Part shown: positions 8,536 to 17,280 of the stretch, piece after piece | How the letters are laid out: every line of letters begins with the position of its first letter | Numbering within the stretch: the stretch's first letter is position 1 | Origin: Rhodoferax sp. | Lineage (GTDB): Bacteria > Pseudomonadota > Gammaproteobacteria > Burkholderiales > Burkholderiaceae_C | Assembly (NCBI GenBank): GCA_013791765.1 | Contig: VMTC01000092.1 | Location: forward strand, 1-43,739 | Direction of reading: 5' to 3' | Length of the DNA stretch: 43,739 nucleotides | Position numbers and translations under genes: made by a program | Notes under the pieces: generated by a model | Seen by the model: only the letters and a program-made list of their open reading frames with translations | Told to the model about the DNA's origin: nothing | Database searches by the model: none

Positions 8536-10836
8536 ATGACCCACCCCATTTTCGACCCTGAACCCTGGCTCAGCGAGCTCTCCCCTGATGAGCGTTCCCA
8601 GGTCCAAACGCAGCTCCAAGCAGATGAGAACGTTTCAGCCTTGCTGCAGGTGGACTTGGACAGCCAACTTAATTTTGTCCCAGGCCTGATGCTGGTCACC
8701 AACCGGCGCCTGCTGAGCCGCGCGGCGGACGGCAGTTGGCAAGCCTGGGCGTATCGACCCGGGCTGCTCCTGAAGCACCATGACCACGCGGGCGTGGGCC
8801 ATTTGGCGCTCAATGACGCACAGGGCCGCCTGGCCGCCTGGTGCTTCACGCTCGGCCATAACCTGCAGGCGATCCGCCTTTTGGACCAATTTCAGATTCA
8901 GCTGCACAGTGCCGTGACCGGGCTGCCACCGGCGCTGCTTGAGGGGCGCCGCTGCCCCAGCTGCAAGGCGCCGTTGGAAGCCGATCAGGAAGAATGCCCG
9001 ATTTGCACCAAAGTCATCCACACGCCGCCGTCAACGCGCACGCTGTTTCGGCTCTGGCGCTTTGCCAAACCGTACCGCGGCCAGCTGTTCGCCGGTTTTG
9101 TGCTGACGCTACTGGGCACGGCGGCCAGCCTGGTGCCGCCTTACCTGGCCATGCCCCTGATGGACGAGGTGCTGATTCCGTTTCAAAACGGGCAGCACAT
9201 CGACCCGATGCTGGTGGCGTTTTACCTCTCGGGCCTGTTCGGCTCGGCGCTGCTGGCCTGGGGGCTGTCGTGGGCCAAGACCTACATCCTGGCACTGGTG
9301 TCCGAGCGCATCGGCGCTGACCTGCGCACCACCACCTATGAGCACCTGCTGCGCATGTCGCTGGAGTATTTTGGCGGCAAGCGCACCGGTGATTTGATGT
9401 CGCGCATAGGCAGCGAGAGTGACCGCATTTGCGTCTTCTTGTCGCTGCACCTGCTTGACTTTGCCTCCGACATCCTGATGCTGATCATGACGGCAGTGAT
9501 CCTGATCTCCATCAACCCCTGGCTGGCACTGGTCACGCTGGTGCCGCTGCCCTTCATCGTCTGGATGATCCGCTCAGTGCGCTTTAGGCTGCAAACCGGC
9601 TTCGAGAAGATTGACCGGGTCTGGTCCGAAGTCACCAGCGTGCTGGCCGACACCATTCCCGGCGTGCGCGTGGTCAAAGCCTTTGCCCAGGAAGACCGCG
9701 AGGCGGCGCGCTTTCGCGAGGCCAACAAGCACAATCTGGTGGTCAATGACCGCATCAACAAGATCTGGTCCCTTTTTTCGCCCAGCGTCTCCTTGCTGAC
9801 CGAGTGGGGGCTGCTGGTGGTATGGGCCTTTGGCATCTGGCTGGTGGCCCGGGGCGAGATCACGGTCGGTGTTCTGATGGCCTTCATTGCCTACATCAGC
9901 CGCTTTTATGGCCGGCTCGATTCGATGAGCCGCATCGTCTCGGTGACCGAGAAGTCTGCCTCGGCGGCCAAGCGCATTTTTGACATCCTGGACCATGTCT
10001 CGAGCGTGCCCGAGCCGACCCAGCCGGTGAAGCTCGAGCGCATTGAAGGGCGCATCGAGCTGCGCGACGTGAGCTTTCGCTATGGCAACCGCGAAGTCAA
10101 CCGCGGCATTAATTTGACGATTGAACCCGGCGAGATGATTGGCCTGGTGGGCCACAGCGGCTCGGGCAAGAGCACACTGGTGAACCTGATCTGCCGCTTT
10201 TACGACGTGTCGGAGGGCTCGATACGGGTCGATGGCGTTGATGTGCGCTCCTTCCCGGTGGCCGATTACCGGCGCAACATCGGGCTGGTACTGCAGGAGC
10301 CGTTCCTGTTTTTTGGCACCATTGCCGACAATATTGCCTATGGCAAGCCGCAGGCCACACAAGCCGAGATCATTGCGGCGGCCCGTGCCGCGCATGCGCA
10401 CGAGTTCATCCTGCGCCTGCCGCAGGGCTATGACTCGATGGTGGGCGAGCGCGGTCAGGGTTTGTCGGGCGGCGAGCGCCAGCGCATCTCGATTGCGCGC
10501 GCGCTGTTGATCGACCCGCGCATCCTGATCATGGACGAAGCAACCTCCTCGGTCGATTCCGAAACCGAAAAGGAAATCCAGAAGGCGCTGGAAAATCTGG
10601 TGCAGGGGCGCACCACCATTGCCATCGCGCACCGCCTGTCCACCCTGCACCGCGCCGACCGGCTGGTGGTGCTGGACCGGGGCGAAATCGTGGAAGTGGG
10701 CACGCACGACGACCTGATGGCGCGAGCAGGCGCTTACTTCAACCTGTACCAGGCGCAGGCGCGCAACATGGATGTGGACATGGACGATGATAGAAGACGC
10801 AATGTCAGGGTTGACACCGTGAAAGACGACAAATGA
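8536..10836 (+). CDS. Cyanophycin-cluster ABC transporter, fused permease and ATPase, with N-terminal zinc-ribbon domain
   Basis: A 766-residue half-transporter of exporter type in the inner membrane. Residues 1-135 are an unusual soluble N-terminal domain. A rubredoxin-like knuckle follows (CPSC at 140-143 and CPIC at 154-157), likely binding zinc. A six-helix transmembrane domain spans about 180-460 and is followed by the ATPase: Walker A GHSGSGKST near 540, LSGGE near 643, Walker B ILIMDEA near 664 and the AIAHRLST H-loop. The C-terminus is charged (MDVDMDDDRRR). Its place beside two cyanophycin synthetases and a DUF1854 gene matches a cluster annotated as cyanophycin metabolism-associated; the transported substrate is unknown. 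The stop overlaps the next start by 4 bp. Confidence 0.92.
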   Translation: MTHPIFDPEPWLSELSPDERSQVQTQLQADENVSALLQVDLDSQLNFVPGLMLVTNRRLLSRAADGSWQAWAYRPGLLLKHHDHAGVGHLALNDAQGRLAAWCFTLGHNLQAIRLLDQFQIQLHSAVTGLPPALLEGRRCPSCKAPLEADQEECPICTKVIHTPPSTRTLFRLWRFAKPYRGQLFAGFVLTLLGTAASLVPPYLAMPLMDEVLIPFQNGQHIDPMLVAFYLSGLFGSALLAWGLSWAKTYILALVSERIGADLRTTTYEHLLRMSLEYFGGKRTGDLMSRIGSESDRICVFLSLHLLDFASDILMLIMTAVILISINPWLALVTLVPLPFIVWMIRSVRFRLQTGFEKIDRVWSEVTSVLADTIPGVRVVKAFAQEDREAARFREANKHNLVVNDRINKIWSLFSPSVSLLTEWGLLVVWAFGIWLVARGEITVGVLMAFIAYISRFYGRLDSMSRIVSVTEKSASAAKRIFDILDHVSSVPEPTQPVKLERIEGRIELRDVSFRYGNREVNRGINLTIEPGEMIGLVGHSGSGKSTLVNLICRFYDVSEGSIRVDGVDVRSFPVADYRRNIGLVLQEPFLFFGTIADNIAYGKPQATQAEIIAAARAAHAHEFILRLPQGYDSMVGERGQGLSGGERQRISIARALLIDPRILIMDEATSSVDSETEKEIQKALENLVQGRTTIAIAHRLSTLHRADRLVVLDRGEIVEVGTHDDLMARAGAYFNLYQAQARNMDVDMDDDRRRNVRVDTVKDDK

Positions 10837-11321
10837 ACGACACCCCAACCTTGACAAAGCCGAGTTTTCAGCTGCTTCGCAACGCCTTTGGCCTGCTTGT
10901 CTTGACCACGTCAGCGGGCGAGCGCTGTGAAGGCGTGGTGCCGGTGCGGGCCTTCCCGATCCAATCGCCCGAGGACGGCATTGCCTTGGTGCATACCGAT
11001 GGCCATGAGGTGGCGTGGGTTGAGCGCCTGGCGACACTGTCCGAGCCGGCGCAAGCCCTGATCCGCGAAGAGCTGGCAACGCGTGAATTCATGCCCGAAA
11101 TTTTGTGTATTGTCAGTGTCAGCAGCTTTTCAACGCCGTGCACCTGGCAGGTCCAAACTGACCGCGGCGACACCCGCTTTGTGCTGCGCGGCGATGAGGA
11201 CATACGCCGCGTCGGCGCCACCATTTTGCTGGTGACCGACTCGCACGGCATTCAGTTCCTGATTCGCGACCGCTTGAGTTTGACCAAGGACAGCCAAAAG
11301 ATTCTGGACCGTTTTTTATAA
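10833..11321 (+). CDS. DUF1854 protein of the cyanophycin cluster
   Basis: A 162-residue protein of the DUF1854 family, which accompanies cyanophycin synthetase and the ABC transporter in other betaproteobacteria. It begins at an ATG overlapping the ABC transporter stop (ATGA), so the two are translationally coupled and may act together. No signal peptide or membrane segment is evident. Conserved-looking stretches are VPVRAFPIQSPEDGIALV in the first half and FVLRGDEDIRRVGATILLVTDSHGIQFLIRDR near the end. The biochemical role is unknown; an ATPase partner or regulator of the transporter is only a guess from coupling. Confidence 0.88.
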   Translation: MNDTPTLTKPSFQLLRNAFGLLVLTTSAGERCEGVVPVRAFPIQSPEDGIALVHTDGHEVAWVERLATLSEPAQALIREELATREFMPEILCIVSVSSFSTPCTWQVQTDRGDTRFVLRGDEDIRRVGATILLVTDSHGIQFLIRDRLSLTKDSQKILDRFL

Positions 11322-11323
11322 TT

Positions 11324-11374
11324 AATCGGCCTCTAGCCCACGTGTTATATGGCTTAGTAGCTATTAATTTAGTA
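11324..11374 (+). repeat. Dispersed ~50-bp repeat, copy 5
   Basis: GGCCTCTAGCCCACG, then TTATATGGCTTAGTAGCTAT and TAATTTAGTAA. It lies in the gap between the DUF1854 gene and nadC. Confidence 0.75.
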
Positions 11375-11446
11375 ATTTATTAAACGTTCGGTCAAGTGCC
11401 TTGCCCTCTACCAGATTCAGCGATCTATCCCACTATGCTTACTGCC

Positions 11447-12325
11447 ATGACAAACTATTTTGATTTCTCCGACCCCGCCGTGGCCGAACTGGCCCACCTT
11501 GATGCGGCGCGTGCCTTGCAGGAAGATGTGGGCGGCGGCGATCTGACCGCCGGCCTGATCGATCCAGCCAAACGCGCCCGGGCACGCATCCTGGTGCGCG
11601 AGGCCGCCGTGCTGTGCGGCGTGCCATGGGCGCAGGCCGCGCTGCAGCAACTTGATCCGAGCGTGCAGCTTGATTGGCTGGTGCAGGAGGGCCAGCCCTG
11701 CGTGGCCGATCAAGTGGTGTTGGAAATTGAAGGCTCGGCCAGGGCCATGCTCACGGCCGAGCGCACCGCACTCAATTTTTTGCAGTTGCTTAGTGCCGTC
11801 GCGAGCAAAACCGCGGAGTATGTGGCGGCGGTGCAGAGCGTGCCCGGTAGCCGGGCGCAGATTGTTGACACGCGCAAGACGCTGCCAGGGCTGCGGCTGG
11901 CACAGAAGTATGCGGTGCATATCGGTGGCGGCACCAACCATCGGCTCGGTCTGTATGACGCCTTGCTGATCAAGGAGAACCACATTGCCGCCGCCGGCGG
12001 CGTCGCACAGGTGCTGCGCCGCGCCGCTGAGCTGGCGCCGGCGGCCAAGTTTGTAGAGATTGAGGTGGAAACCTTGGCGCAACTCAAAGAGGCGCTCGCC
12101 GCGGGCGCCGCCATGGTGCTGCTCGACAACATGGACCTGGCGCAGCTGCAAGAGGCGGTGCTGCTCAACGCCGGGCGGGCCGTGCTGGAGGTCTCGGGTG
12201 GCGTGAATTTGTCCACGGTGCGCGCCATTGCCGCCACCGGGGTGGACCGCATCTCGATCGGTGCCTTGACCAAAGACGTCAAGGCGACTGATTTTTCAAT
12301 GCGTTTTACGCCTAGCCCGCACTAA
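11447..12325 (+). CDS. nadC: Nicotinate-nucleotide pyrophosphorylase (quinolinate phosphoribosyltransferase)
   Basis: Converts quinolinate and PRPP to nicotinate mononucleotide, CO2 and PPi in de novo NAD synthesis. The protein from MTNYF has 292 residues, a normal length. Family motifs seen are LQEDVGGGDLTA, ERTALNFLQ, the PRPP/quinolinate site DTRKTLPGLRLAQKYAV with GGTNHR, and LIKENHI. ATG 11447 and ATG 11435 are both possible; neither has a good ribosome-binding site. The last codons and the TAA stop lie inside a dispersed repeat (12309-12353). nadA follows 42 bp downstream; nadB, often in this operon, is absent from the window. Confidence 0.95.
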   Translation: MTNYFDFSDPAVAELAHLDAARALQEDVGGGDLTAGLIDPAKRARARILVREAAVLCGVPWAQAALQQLDPSVQLDWLVQEGQPCVADQVVLEIEGSARAMLTAERTALNFLQLLSAVASKTAEYVAAVQSVPGSRAQIVDTRKTLPGLRLAQKYAVHIGGGTNHRLGLYDALLIKENHIAAAGGVAQVLRRAAELAPAAKFVEIEVETLAQLKEALAAGAAMVLLDNMDLAQLQEAVLLNAGRAVLEVSGGVNLSTVRAIAATGVDRISIGALTKDVKATDFSMRFTPSPH

Positions 12326-12353
12326 GTATGCTTGGTGTGCTATTGATTTTTCT
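12309..12353 (+). repeat. Dispersed ~50-bp repeat, copy 6; supplies the nadC stop codon
   Basis: CGCCTAGCCCGCACTAAGTA, then TGCTATTGATTTTTCTG. The TAA at 12323-12325 ends nadC, whose final residues PSPH are encoded by the repeat. Confidence 0.6.
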
Positions 12354-12367
12354 GAACAGGAGTTGCC

Positions 12368-13504
12368 ATGACGAACGCCACGGACACGGTCAAAGAAGTT
12401 GACTACGAGCAACCCCAGCGTGAAGCCGCAGTGGGTGCCGCTGTATGTGCAACCAAGCACGCCTGGGCCAGAGTGCCGCTTGAGCCCGGCCCGGCCGAGC
12501 GCGCCGCCCTGAAACACAAGATCCGGCGCTTGCTCAAAGAAAAAAACGCTGTCATGGTGTCTCATTACTACGTGCACCCGGACCTGCAGGACCTGGCCGA
12601 AGAAACCGGCGGCCTGGTCAGCGACTCGTTGGAGATGGCGCGCTTTGGCCGCGACCACACGGCGCAGACGCTGGTGGTGTCGGGCGTGCGCTTCATGGGT
12701 GAAACGGCCAAAATCCTGTCGCCTGAAAAGCGGGTCTTGATGCCTGACTTGGACGCTACCTGTTCGCTTGACCTGGGTTGCCCGGTGGATGAATTCAGCG
12801 CCTTTTGTGACGCGCATCCGGACCGCACGGTGGTGGTCTATGCCAACACCAGCGCCGCCGTCAAGGCGCGCGCCGACTGGCTGGTCACGTCCAGCTGCGC
12901 GCTGGAGATTGTGAGTGCGCTCAAAGACAAGGGCCACAAAATTCTGTGGGCGCCCGATCGCCATCTGGGGGGCTACATCCAGCGTGAGACTGGCGCCGAT
13001 ATGCTGATGTGGGGCGGCTCGTGCATCGTGCATGACGAGTTCAAGGCCTTTGAACTGCAGGCCCTGATGAAAGAACATCCGGGTGCCAAGGTGCTGGTGC
13101 ACCCCGAGTCCCCCGCTGATGTGGTGGCACTGGCCGACGCGGTCGGTTCGACCTCGGCCATCCTGAAGGCCGCGCAGGAGATGGATGCGAAGGAGTTCAT
13201 CGTCGCCACCGACAACGGCATGATGCACAAACTGCGCACGCTCAATCCGGGCAAGTTGTTTCTGGAAGCGCCCACAGCCGGCAACAGCGCCACCTGCAAA
13301 AGCTGCGCCCATTGCCCCTGGATGGCGATGAACAGCCTGGCCGGTGTGGCCCGGGTGCTGGAGACCGGCGCCAATGCGGTTCACGTTGACCCCGCATTAG
13401 GCCTGCGGGCTCGCGTTCCAATTGACCGGATGTTGGCATTTACCGCGGCACTCAAAAGCGGGCGCGATGCAGGCAGTCTGGTGCCGCTGATCGGGGCCGC
13501 GTAA
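12368..13504 (+). CDS. nadA: Quinolinate synthase A
   Basis: Oxygen-sensitive [4Fe-4S] enzyme that condenses iminoaspartate with dihydroxyacetone phosphate to give quinolinate. It has 378 residues, typical of the longer proteobacterial form. The three cluster cysteines are expected within [25 protein letters not shown] and [14 protein letters not shown]. Substrate-binding segments such as [16 protein letters not shown] and DSLEMARF are present. A good AGGAG lies 6 bases before ATG 12368. It acts directly before NadC in the pathway and is in one operon with it. Confidence 0.97.
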   Translation: MTNATDTVKEVDYEQPQREAAVGAAVCATKHAWARVPLEPGPAERAALKHKIRRLLKEKNAVMVSHYYVHPDLQDLAEETGGLVSDSLEMARFGRDHTAQTLVVSGVRFMGETAKILSPEKRVLMPDLDATCSLDLGCPVDEFSAFCDAHPDRTVVVYANTSAAVKARADWLVTSSCALEIVSALKDKGHKILWAPDRHLGGYIQRETGADMLMWGGSCIVHDEFKAFELQALMKEHPGAKVLVHPESPADVVALADAVGSTSAILKAAQEMDAKEFIVATDNGMMHKLRTLNPGKLFLEAPTAGNSATCKSCAHCPWMAMNSLAGVARVLETGANAVHVDPALGLRARVPIDRMLAFTAALKSGRDAGSLVPLIGAA

Positions 13505-13599
13505 TCGGTGGGTCGGCACAACAGCCGTGCAGCAAACGCTCGATCATAGAGACCGAGGCAGTGGTCTGACGGGCGGCAGCTGCGCCCCCCCTACCCTGC

Positions 13600-14382
13600 C
13601 TAGGTCAGTAATGCGGCCAGCGCAGCCAGCGCGGCGGTCTCGGCGCGCAGCACGCGGGGCCCCAGCGTTACCGGCACATAGCCAGCGCTCAACGCGGCGG
13701 CTTCCTCAGCCGGGCTCAAGCCGCCTTCAGGGCCAGACAAAAAAGTGATGGCCGCGTCGTTGCCACGGCCAACGCCCGTGGCAATGCCAGCACTCACGGC
13801 TGCGCGCACACCCGGCGCACCGGGGCGAAATGACAACAACAACTGTTGATCGCTCGCATCAACGGCGCGCCCCTTGAGCCACGCGGCCAGGGTCATGACG
13901 GCATGAATCACTGGCACCCGGTTGCCACCACACTGCTCACTTGCGGCCACCGCCACACTTTGCCAATGCGCCTGCTTTTTACCGGCTCGCTCTGGGTTAA
14001 GCCGCAGCACGCTACGTTCGGTCATCAACGGTTGAATGCTGGTCACGCCCAGCTCACTGGCCTTTTCAACCAGCCAGTCCATGCGGTCGTTAGCCGGCAT
14101 GCCTACGGCCAGATGCACCTGACGCACGGCCTCACGCTCTACCGCGTGGTAGTCACCCACTTGCACCTGCACATCGCTGCGGCCCATGCGCGTGACGACG
14201 GCGTCGAACTCGCCACCCTGAGAAGGCATTGCGTCGTGCGCGTCCCAGCCCGGCCCGCCATTGAACAGCGTGATGCGGTCACCTGGCTGCAAGCGCAGTA
14301 CCTGCACATGACGCGCCGCACCCGCCGGCAAGTCAAGCAAGTCGCCGCAGCGCAAGGAGGTTGGGCAGTAGAAGCGGGGCAT
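13600..14382 (-). CDS. rsmE: 16S rRNA (uracil-1498-N3)-methyltransferase
   Basis: SPOUT-family SAM-dependent enzyme that methylates U1498 of 16S rRNA in the 30S subunit. It has 260 residues. The N-terminal PUA-like region starts MPRFYCPTSL, and the knotted C-terminal SAM site shows FLSGPEGGLSPAEE and LGPRVLRAETAALAAL, both hallmarks of RsmE. It is convergent with nadA. The leader on the minus strand contains a perfect 10-bp hairpin at 14403-14431. Confidence 0.96.
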   Translation of the reverse strand: MPRFYCPTSLRCGDLLDLPAGAARHVQVLRLQPGDRITLFNGGPGWDAHDAMPSQGGEFDAVVTRMGRSDVQVQVGDYHAVEREAVRQVHLAVGMPANDRMDWLVEKASELGVTSIQPLMTERSVLRLNPERAGKKQAHWQSVAVAASEQCGGNRVPVIHAVMTLAAWLKGRAVDASDQQLLLSFRPGAPGVRAAVSAGIATGVGRGNDAAITFLSGPEGGLSPAEEAAALSAGYVPVTLGPRVLRAETAALAALAALLT

Positions 14383-14402
14383 AAAAAAATGGGGCGCAAC
14401 TA

Positions 14403-14431
14403 TTTCGTGCTAGTTAATATATAGCACGAAA
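14403..14431. promoter_or_regulatory. Perfect inverted repeat in the rsmE leader
   Basis: TTTCGTGCTA (14403-14412) and TAGCACGAAA (14422-14431) around a 9-base A/T-rich loop, 20 bp before the rsmE start. It could be an operator or a leader hairpin; there is no U-run after it. Confidence 0.45.
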
Positions 14432-14462
14432 CGCTTATTCCAAGCGGGCTAGATGCCAAAAT

Positions 14463-14492
14463 ATTATAAAAATGCCGACTAGAAGTCGGCAT
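14463..14492 (-). terminator. Rho-independent terminator of the cytochrome c gene
   Basis: Read on the minus strand: GCCGACT-TCT-AGTCGGC hairpin (14474-14490) followed by ATTTTTATAATATTTT. It lies just downstream of the cytochrome gene stop. Confidence 0.8.
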
Positions 14493-14513
14493 GGTGGGGC
14501 ACGTAAACGTGAA

Positions 14514-15077
14514 CTACTTGGCAGCGGATGCCGCTTCAGCCGGAGCGGATGCGGCTTCAGCTGGGGCGGCGGCGGCTTGCGGCTCTTCAAACTTGCCACC
14601 GGCTGAGTTCGCCATATAGACCACGGCACGACCGATTTCCAGGTCCTGAAACTCGCCGCCACCTTGAGCGGCCATAGCATTCTTGCCCTTGAGTGCCGAG
14701 TTCAGCAGTGCGTCGTAGCCGGTCAGATTGCGTGGCGCCCAGGCCGCTGCATCGCCCAATTTGGGGGCCCCGACCAGACCAGCCGTGTGGCAAGCGGTGC
14801 ACTGGGCATTGAAAACCTCTTCACCGCTGCGCAGTGGCCGGTTGACATCGCGAATTTCGATGCTGCCAATTTTTTGGATCCGGGCGGCCACCGCCTGTTC
14901 CGAGTTGGCTTCGGTCGCTGCTGGCTTGTTGCCCAAGGTCACGTAGTAAACCAGGCCAATGATGGCGAAGATCGGAACCACAAACGAATAGGTAACGGCC
15001 AGCAACATTTGCTTGGGGGTCTTGATGGGGCCGCTGTGCGCCTCATCGGAAGCAGTCGCGGGGCTGTTGTCGTTCAT
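14514..15077 (-). CDS. Membrane-anchored c-type cytochrome (cytochrome c5 type)
   Basis: A 187-residue monoheme cytochrome. A short cytoplasmic N-terminus is followed by one transmembrane helix (about residues 28-50, LLAVTYSFVVPIFAIIGLVYY) that anchors the heme domain in the periplasm. The heme motif is CTACH, preceded by GEEVFNAQ, and the distal methionine is probably in AMAAQGGGEF or VYMANSAGG. The tail is low-complexity, Ala/Pro/Glu-rich with the repeated unit PAEAAS. ATG 15077 is chosen because AGAGGAC precedes it. Its likely role is electron transfer to a terminal oxidase; the partner is not in the window. It is divergent from tRNA-Arg. Confidence 0.92.
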   Translation of the reverse strand: MNDNSPATASDEAHSGPIKTPKQMLLAVTYSFVVPIFAIIGLVYYVTLGNKPAATEANSEQAVAARIQKIGSIEIRDVNRPLRSGEEVFNAQCTACHTAGLVGAPKLGDAAAWAPRNLTGYDALLNSALKGKNAMAAQGGGEFQDLEIGRAVVYMANSAGGKFEEPQAAAAPAEAASAPAEAASAAK

Positions 15078-15167
15078 GGTGTCCTCTGAAAATCGGGGGC
15101 TGTAAAAGCAGCTGCAGATTATAGCGGCCGCCCCTTTGAAAGCACCTACAATGCATCCTTCCAAGTT

Positions 15168-15243
15168 GCGGCTGTAGCTCAGTGGATAGAGTATTGGCCT
15201 CCGAAGCCAAGGGTCGTGGGTTCGATCCCCGCCAGCCGCACCA
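15168..15243 (+). tRNA. tRNA-Arg (anticodon CCG)
   Basis: 76 nt including an encoded CCA. Acceptor arms GCGGCTG and CAGCCGC pair perfectly. The anticodon stem TTGGC/GCCAA encloses the loop CTCCGAA, giving anticodon CCG, which reads CGG. The T-arm is GTGGGTTCGATCCCCGC. A possible -10 element TACAAT lies at 15147-15152. Confidence 0.97.
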
Positions 15244-15625
15244 AAGCACCATCTCAGAAAGTCTCAAGACCTCATAAAATTCGCTACTTTCATAGGTAAG
15301 CGGGTTTTTATCGTGGATAGCAATGCTGCGCTGGATTTGATCTTTGGAATCGCCAATGAGTCAAGCTGACGCCAGCACCTAACGATACACATTTAATAGC
15401 TAATCAAGCACGTTCCGCGTGGGCTAGCGGTCTATTTGACATATAAATCTGTAGGCTTTCAGGTGGATTCGTGAGCGCAGACAACGGCCCATTGAATTCA
15501 CCCACTTTGACGGCGTTTGCGCCTCAATAAAGCCGCCTTCACCAGGGAGCTTGCGTTGGGTTTGGCCGAACATGCGCAGGCCGCTTATGATGTTCATCAT
15601 TAAAACTCAGAAGGCAAATTCAGAG
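15244..15625. other. 382-bp interval between tRNA-Arg and a small membrane protein gene
   Basis: No convincing gene. It contains one inverted copy of the dispersed repeat (15389-15436). No copy of the tRNA 3' end is seen here, so there is no sign of an attachment site. Confidence 0.5.
15389..15436 (-). repeat. Dispersed ~50-bp repeat, copy 7 (inverted)
   Basis: On the plus strand TTTAATAGCTAATCAAG, then CGTGGGCTAGCGG; the reverse complement has the usual order GCTAGCCCACG and AGCTATTAAA. Confidence 0.6.
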
Positions 15626-15835
15626 ATGAGACGAACCATCGCAATTATCGTACTGGCACTCGCATTGGGCGCGGCGCTGGGCCTGTTGGCATTCAAGGAA
15701 ACCGGTTGGACTCCTACAGGGGTGATGGTGGGTGCGGCACTCGGTGTCAGTGTGGTCGCAGGGATCGTCTGGGCGTGGATTCGCAATCGGCAGCGCAGGC
15801 GACTGATGGACATGCAGGACTCGGCACTGTGGTGA
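15626..15835 (+). CDS. Small two-helix membrane protein, function unknown
   Basis: A 69-residue protein if started at ATG 15626 (MRRTIAIIV). It has two hydrophobic segments (about 4-21 and 32-52) separated by a short polar turn. The C-terminus is basic and then acidic (RNRQRRRLMDMQDSALW), so both termini are probably cytoplasmic. A longer 94-residue frame from 15551 exists, but its extra N-terminus is polar and uneven. I do not recognise a family. It is convergent with the DUF2894 gene. Confidence 0.55.
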   Translation: MRRTIAIIVLALALGAALGLLAFKETGWTPTGVMVGAALGVSVVAGIVWAWIRNRQRRRLMDMQDSALW

Positions 15836-15869
15836 TAATTCAGTCGGAAGTCGCCCAAGGTGCACGCCC

Positions 15870-16649
15870 CTACCGTGTTCGAGAACGAGCGCGGTTCACC
15901 GTCTTTCCTTTTCCAGCGTCAGTCTCCTTTTTTGCAGCGGCCTGCATTTCTCTGTCGCATTGCTCAAGACATAGCAGTGCATTGACATGTGACATAAACC
16001 GGTTGAGGTAATCAGGCGAAATGTCACGCATCAACACAAGTGAACGAAGCACCACGCCATGCGAATTGATGGGCCCCGCATTTTTAGGTGCACGCCCCAG
16101 CGCTTGAGTCAGCTGCTTGGCAGCGCCAAGCTTTGACCATGTATCTCTGAAATACTGAACTGAGTTGTGCTCGCAGCGCGATCCCGCAGGCAAGTACAAA
16201 CGCCCATCAGCATGCTCTGAGCTGCGCCCCGCAACTTCGCGGGCAAGGTCACCCATAGGCGCTTGTCTGCCACTTCCCAACGGGGTTGCGATGAGTCGCC
16301 TCACGGCCTTGAAATCACCGGCAAGAAAAAGCCGCTGCAGATCAGCCGCCGCCTGCGGATGGCTCTGTGCGCTTTGGACGATGGCGTTCTTTGCATCGAG
16401 TTTCGCCTGTTCAAAGCGTTCACCAAAAGCCGTCAGCGCCAGCGCCAGTTTGCCCTCAAGAATGCGTTTCACACTGCATGGCAGAGCATTGAGGCGATTG
16501 GCAAGCGCCTCAATGTAATGAAATTCCAAGGGCTCAATCTGGTGAGCGCCAGCCTTTCGAAAAGAAGATATCACCGCGCTGAAATCAACAGGCTGATCCA
16601 CCACTGAATCCAGCTTTTCGCTGGATTCACATTCACTCATGGACAACAT
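15870..16649 (-). CDS. DUF2894 protein, last gene of the ZorAB-like operon
   Basis: A 259-residue soluble protein of the DUF2894 family, found in Burkholderiales directly after an OmpA-family gene. It is rich in Ala, Arg and Lys, mostly alpha-helical in appearance, with a very basic C-terminus (KKETDAGKGKTVNRARSRTR). No signal peptide, membrane span or catalytic motif is evident. Its start (ATG 16649, or ATG 16640) overlaps the end of the OmpA-like gene, so it is translated as part of the same operon. Function is unknown; a cytosolic accessory of the membrane complex encoded upstream is inferred. Confidence 0.8.
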   Translation of the reverse strand: MLSMSECESSEKLDSVVDQPVDFSAVISSFRKAGAHQIEPLEFHYIEALANRLNALPCSVKRILEGKLALALTAFGERFEQAKLDAKNAIVQSAQSHPQAAADLQRLFLAGDFKAVRRLIATPLGSGRQAPMGDLAREVAGRSSEHADGRLYLPAGSRCEHNSVQYFRDTWSKLGAAKQLTQALGRAPKNAGPINSHGVVLRSLVLMRDISPDYLNRFMSHVNALLCLEQCDREMQAAAKKETDAGKGKTVNRARSRTR

Positions 16650-17280
16650 TTTTTGAATTGCTGGCTTTTGGCACGGGCGCTATCTCAACGCGCCGGTTTT
16701 GAGCGCGCGCATTGTCGTCCACATTGGGCGAGACCGGCTGCTCGGAACCAAAGGCTGCTGCGAATACCATGGATGAAGGCATCCCTTCATCGATCAGGGT
16801 ACGAGCGACAGTCAAAGCCCGCTGGGCAGACAACTCCCAGTTGTCTGCGAACTGACTGTTGCCCTCCCGTATGGACCGGTTATCGGTAAACCCACTCACC
16901 ATCAGAAGTTCGTCGCGCGCCGCCAAATAGGCACGCAGCGGCGCCACCAGACTGCTCAACAGCTTGCGCCCGTCTGGCTGCAACTGGTCAGAATTCAACG
17001 AAAACAAAATTCGACCACTGATTCCTATCCGGCCATTGGTTAAGGTAATGCGACCCGTGGCCAGCGGAATTGCCAAAGCCTTTTCAAGGCTGACGCGCCG
17101 CTGTTCTTCAATCTGACGTTTTTTGACCTCATCTTGCAGGTTCGTCGCCAATTGCAGTTGAACCACCATCACGCCAACCAATAGCAGCACGAAAGCCCCC
17201 AACAAGCCCGACATCAGATCACCAAAGACAGCCCATACCGGAGCGCTTTGCGTCATTTCTGCATCACCGTCTTCCATCAA
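16633..17280 (-). CDS. MotB/ZorB-like OmpA-family protein
   Basis: A 215-residue protein with a cytoplasmic N-terminus, one transmembrane helix (about residues 22-42) and a periplasmic OmpA-like peptidoglycan-binding domain (about 85-210). An aspartate at position 21, in VFGDLMSGLL, stands at the helix start where MotB and ZorB have their proton-binding Asp. A short coiled coil (LQDEVKKRQIEEQRR) links helix and domain. The OmpA domain shows ILFSLNSDQLQPDG, VSGFTDNRSI and AQNRRVEI. The start overlaps the stop of the MotA-like gene by 4 bp, as in motAB and zorAB. A stator-like proton or ion channel with that partner is the natural inference. Confidence 0.85.
   Translation of the reverse strand: MMEDGDAEMTQSAPVWAVFGDLMSGLLGAFVLLLVGVMVVQLQLATNLQDEVKKRQIEEQRRVSLEKALAIPLATGRITLTNGRIGISGRILFSLNSDQLQPDGRKLLSSLVAPLRAYLAARDELLMVSGFTDNRSIREGNSQFADNWELSAQRALTVARTLIDEGMPSSMVFAAAFGSEQPVSPNVDDNARAQNRRVEIAPVPKASNSKNVVHE

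Noticed and set aside
9574-11079. 501-codon minus-strand frame opposite the ABC transporter and DUF1854
   Set aside because: Antisense shadow; the plus strand encodes intact Walker motifs and a coupled gene.
15168-15625. tRNA-Arg as the attachment site of a genomic island
   Set aside because: I found no second copy of the tRNA 3' end, no integrase and no island border; the operon downstream has overlapping genes of ordinary composition.
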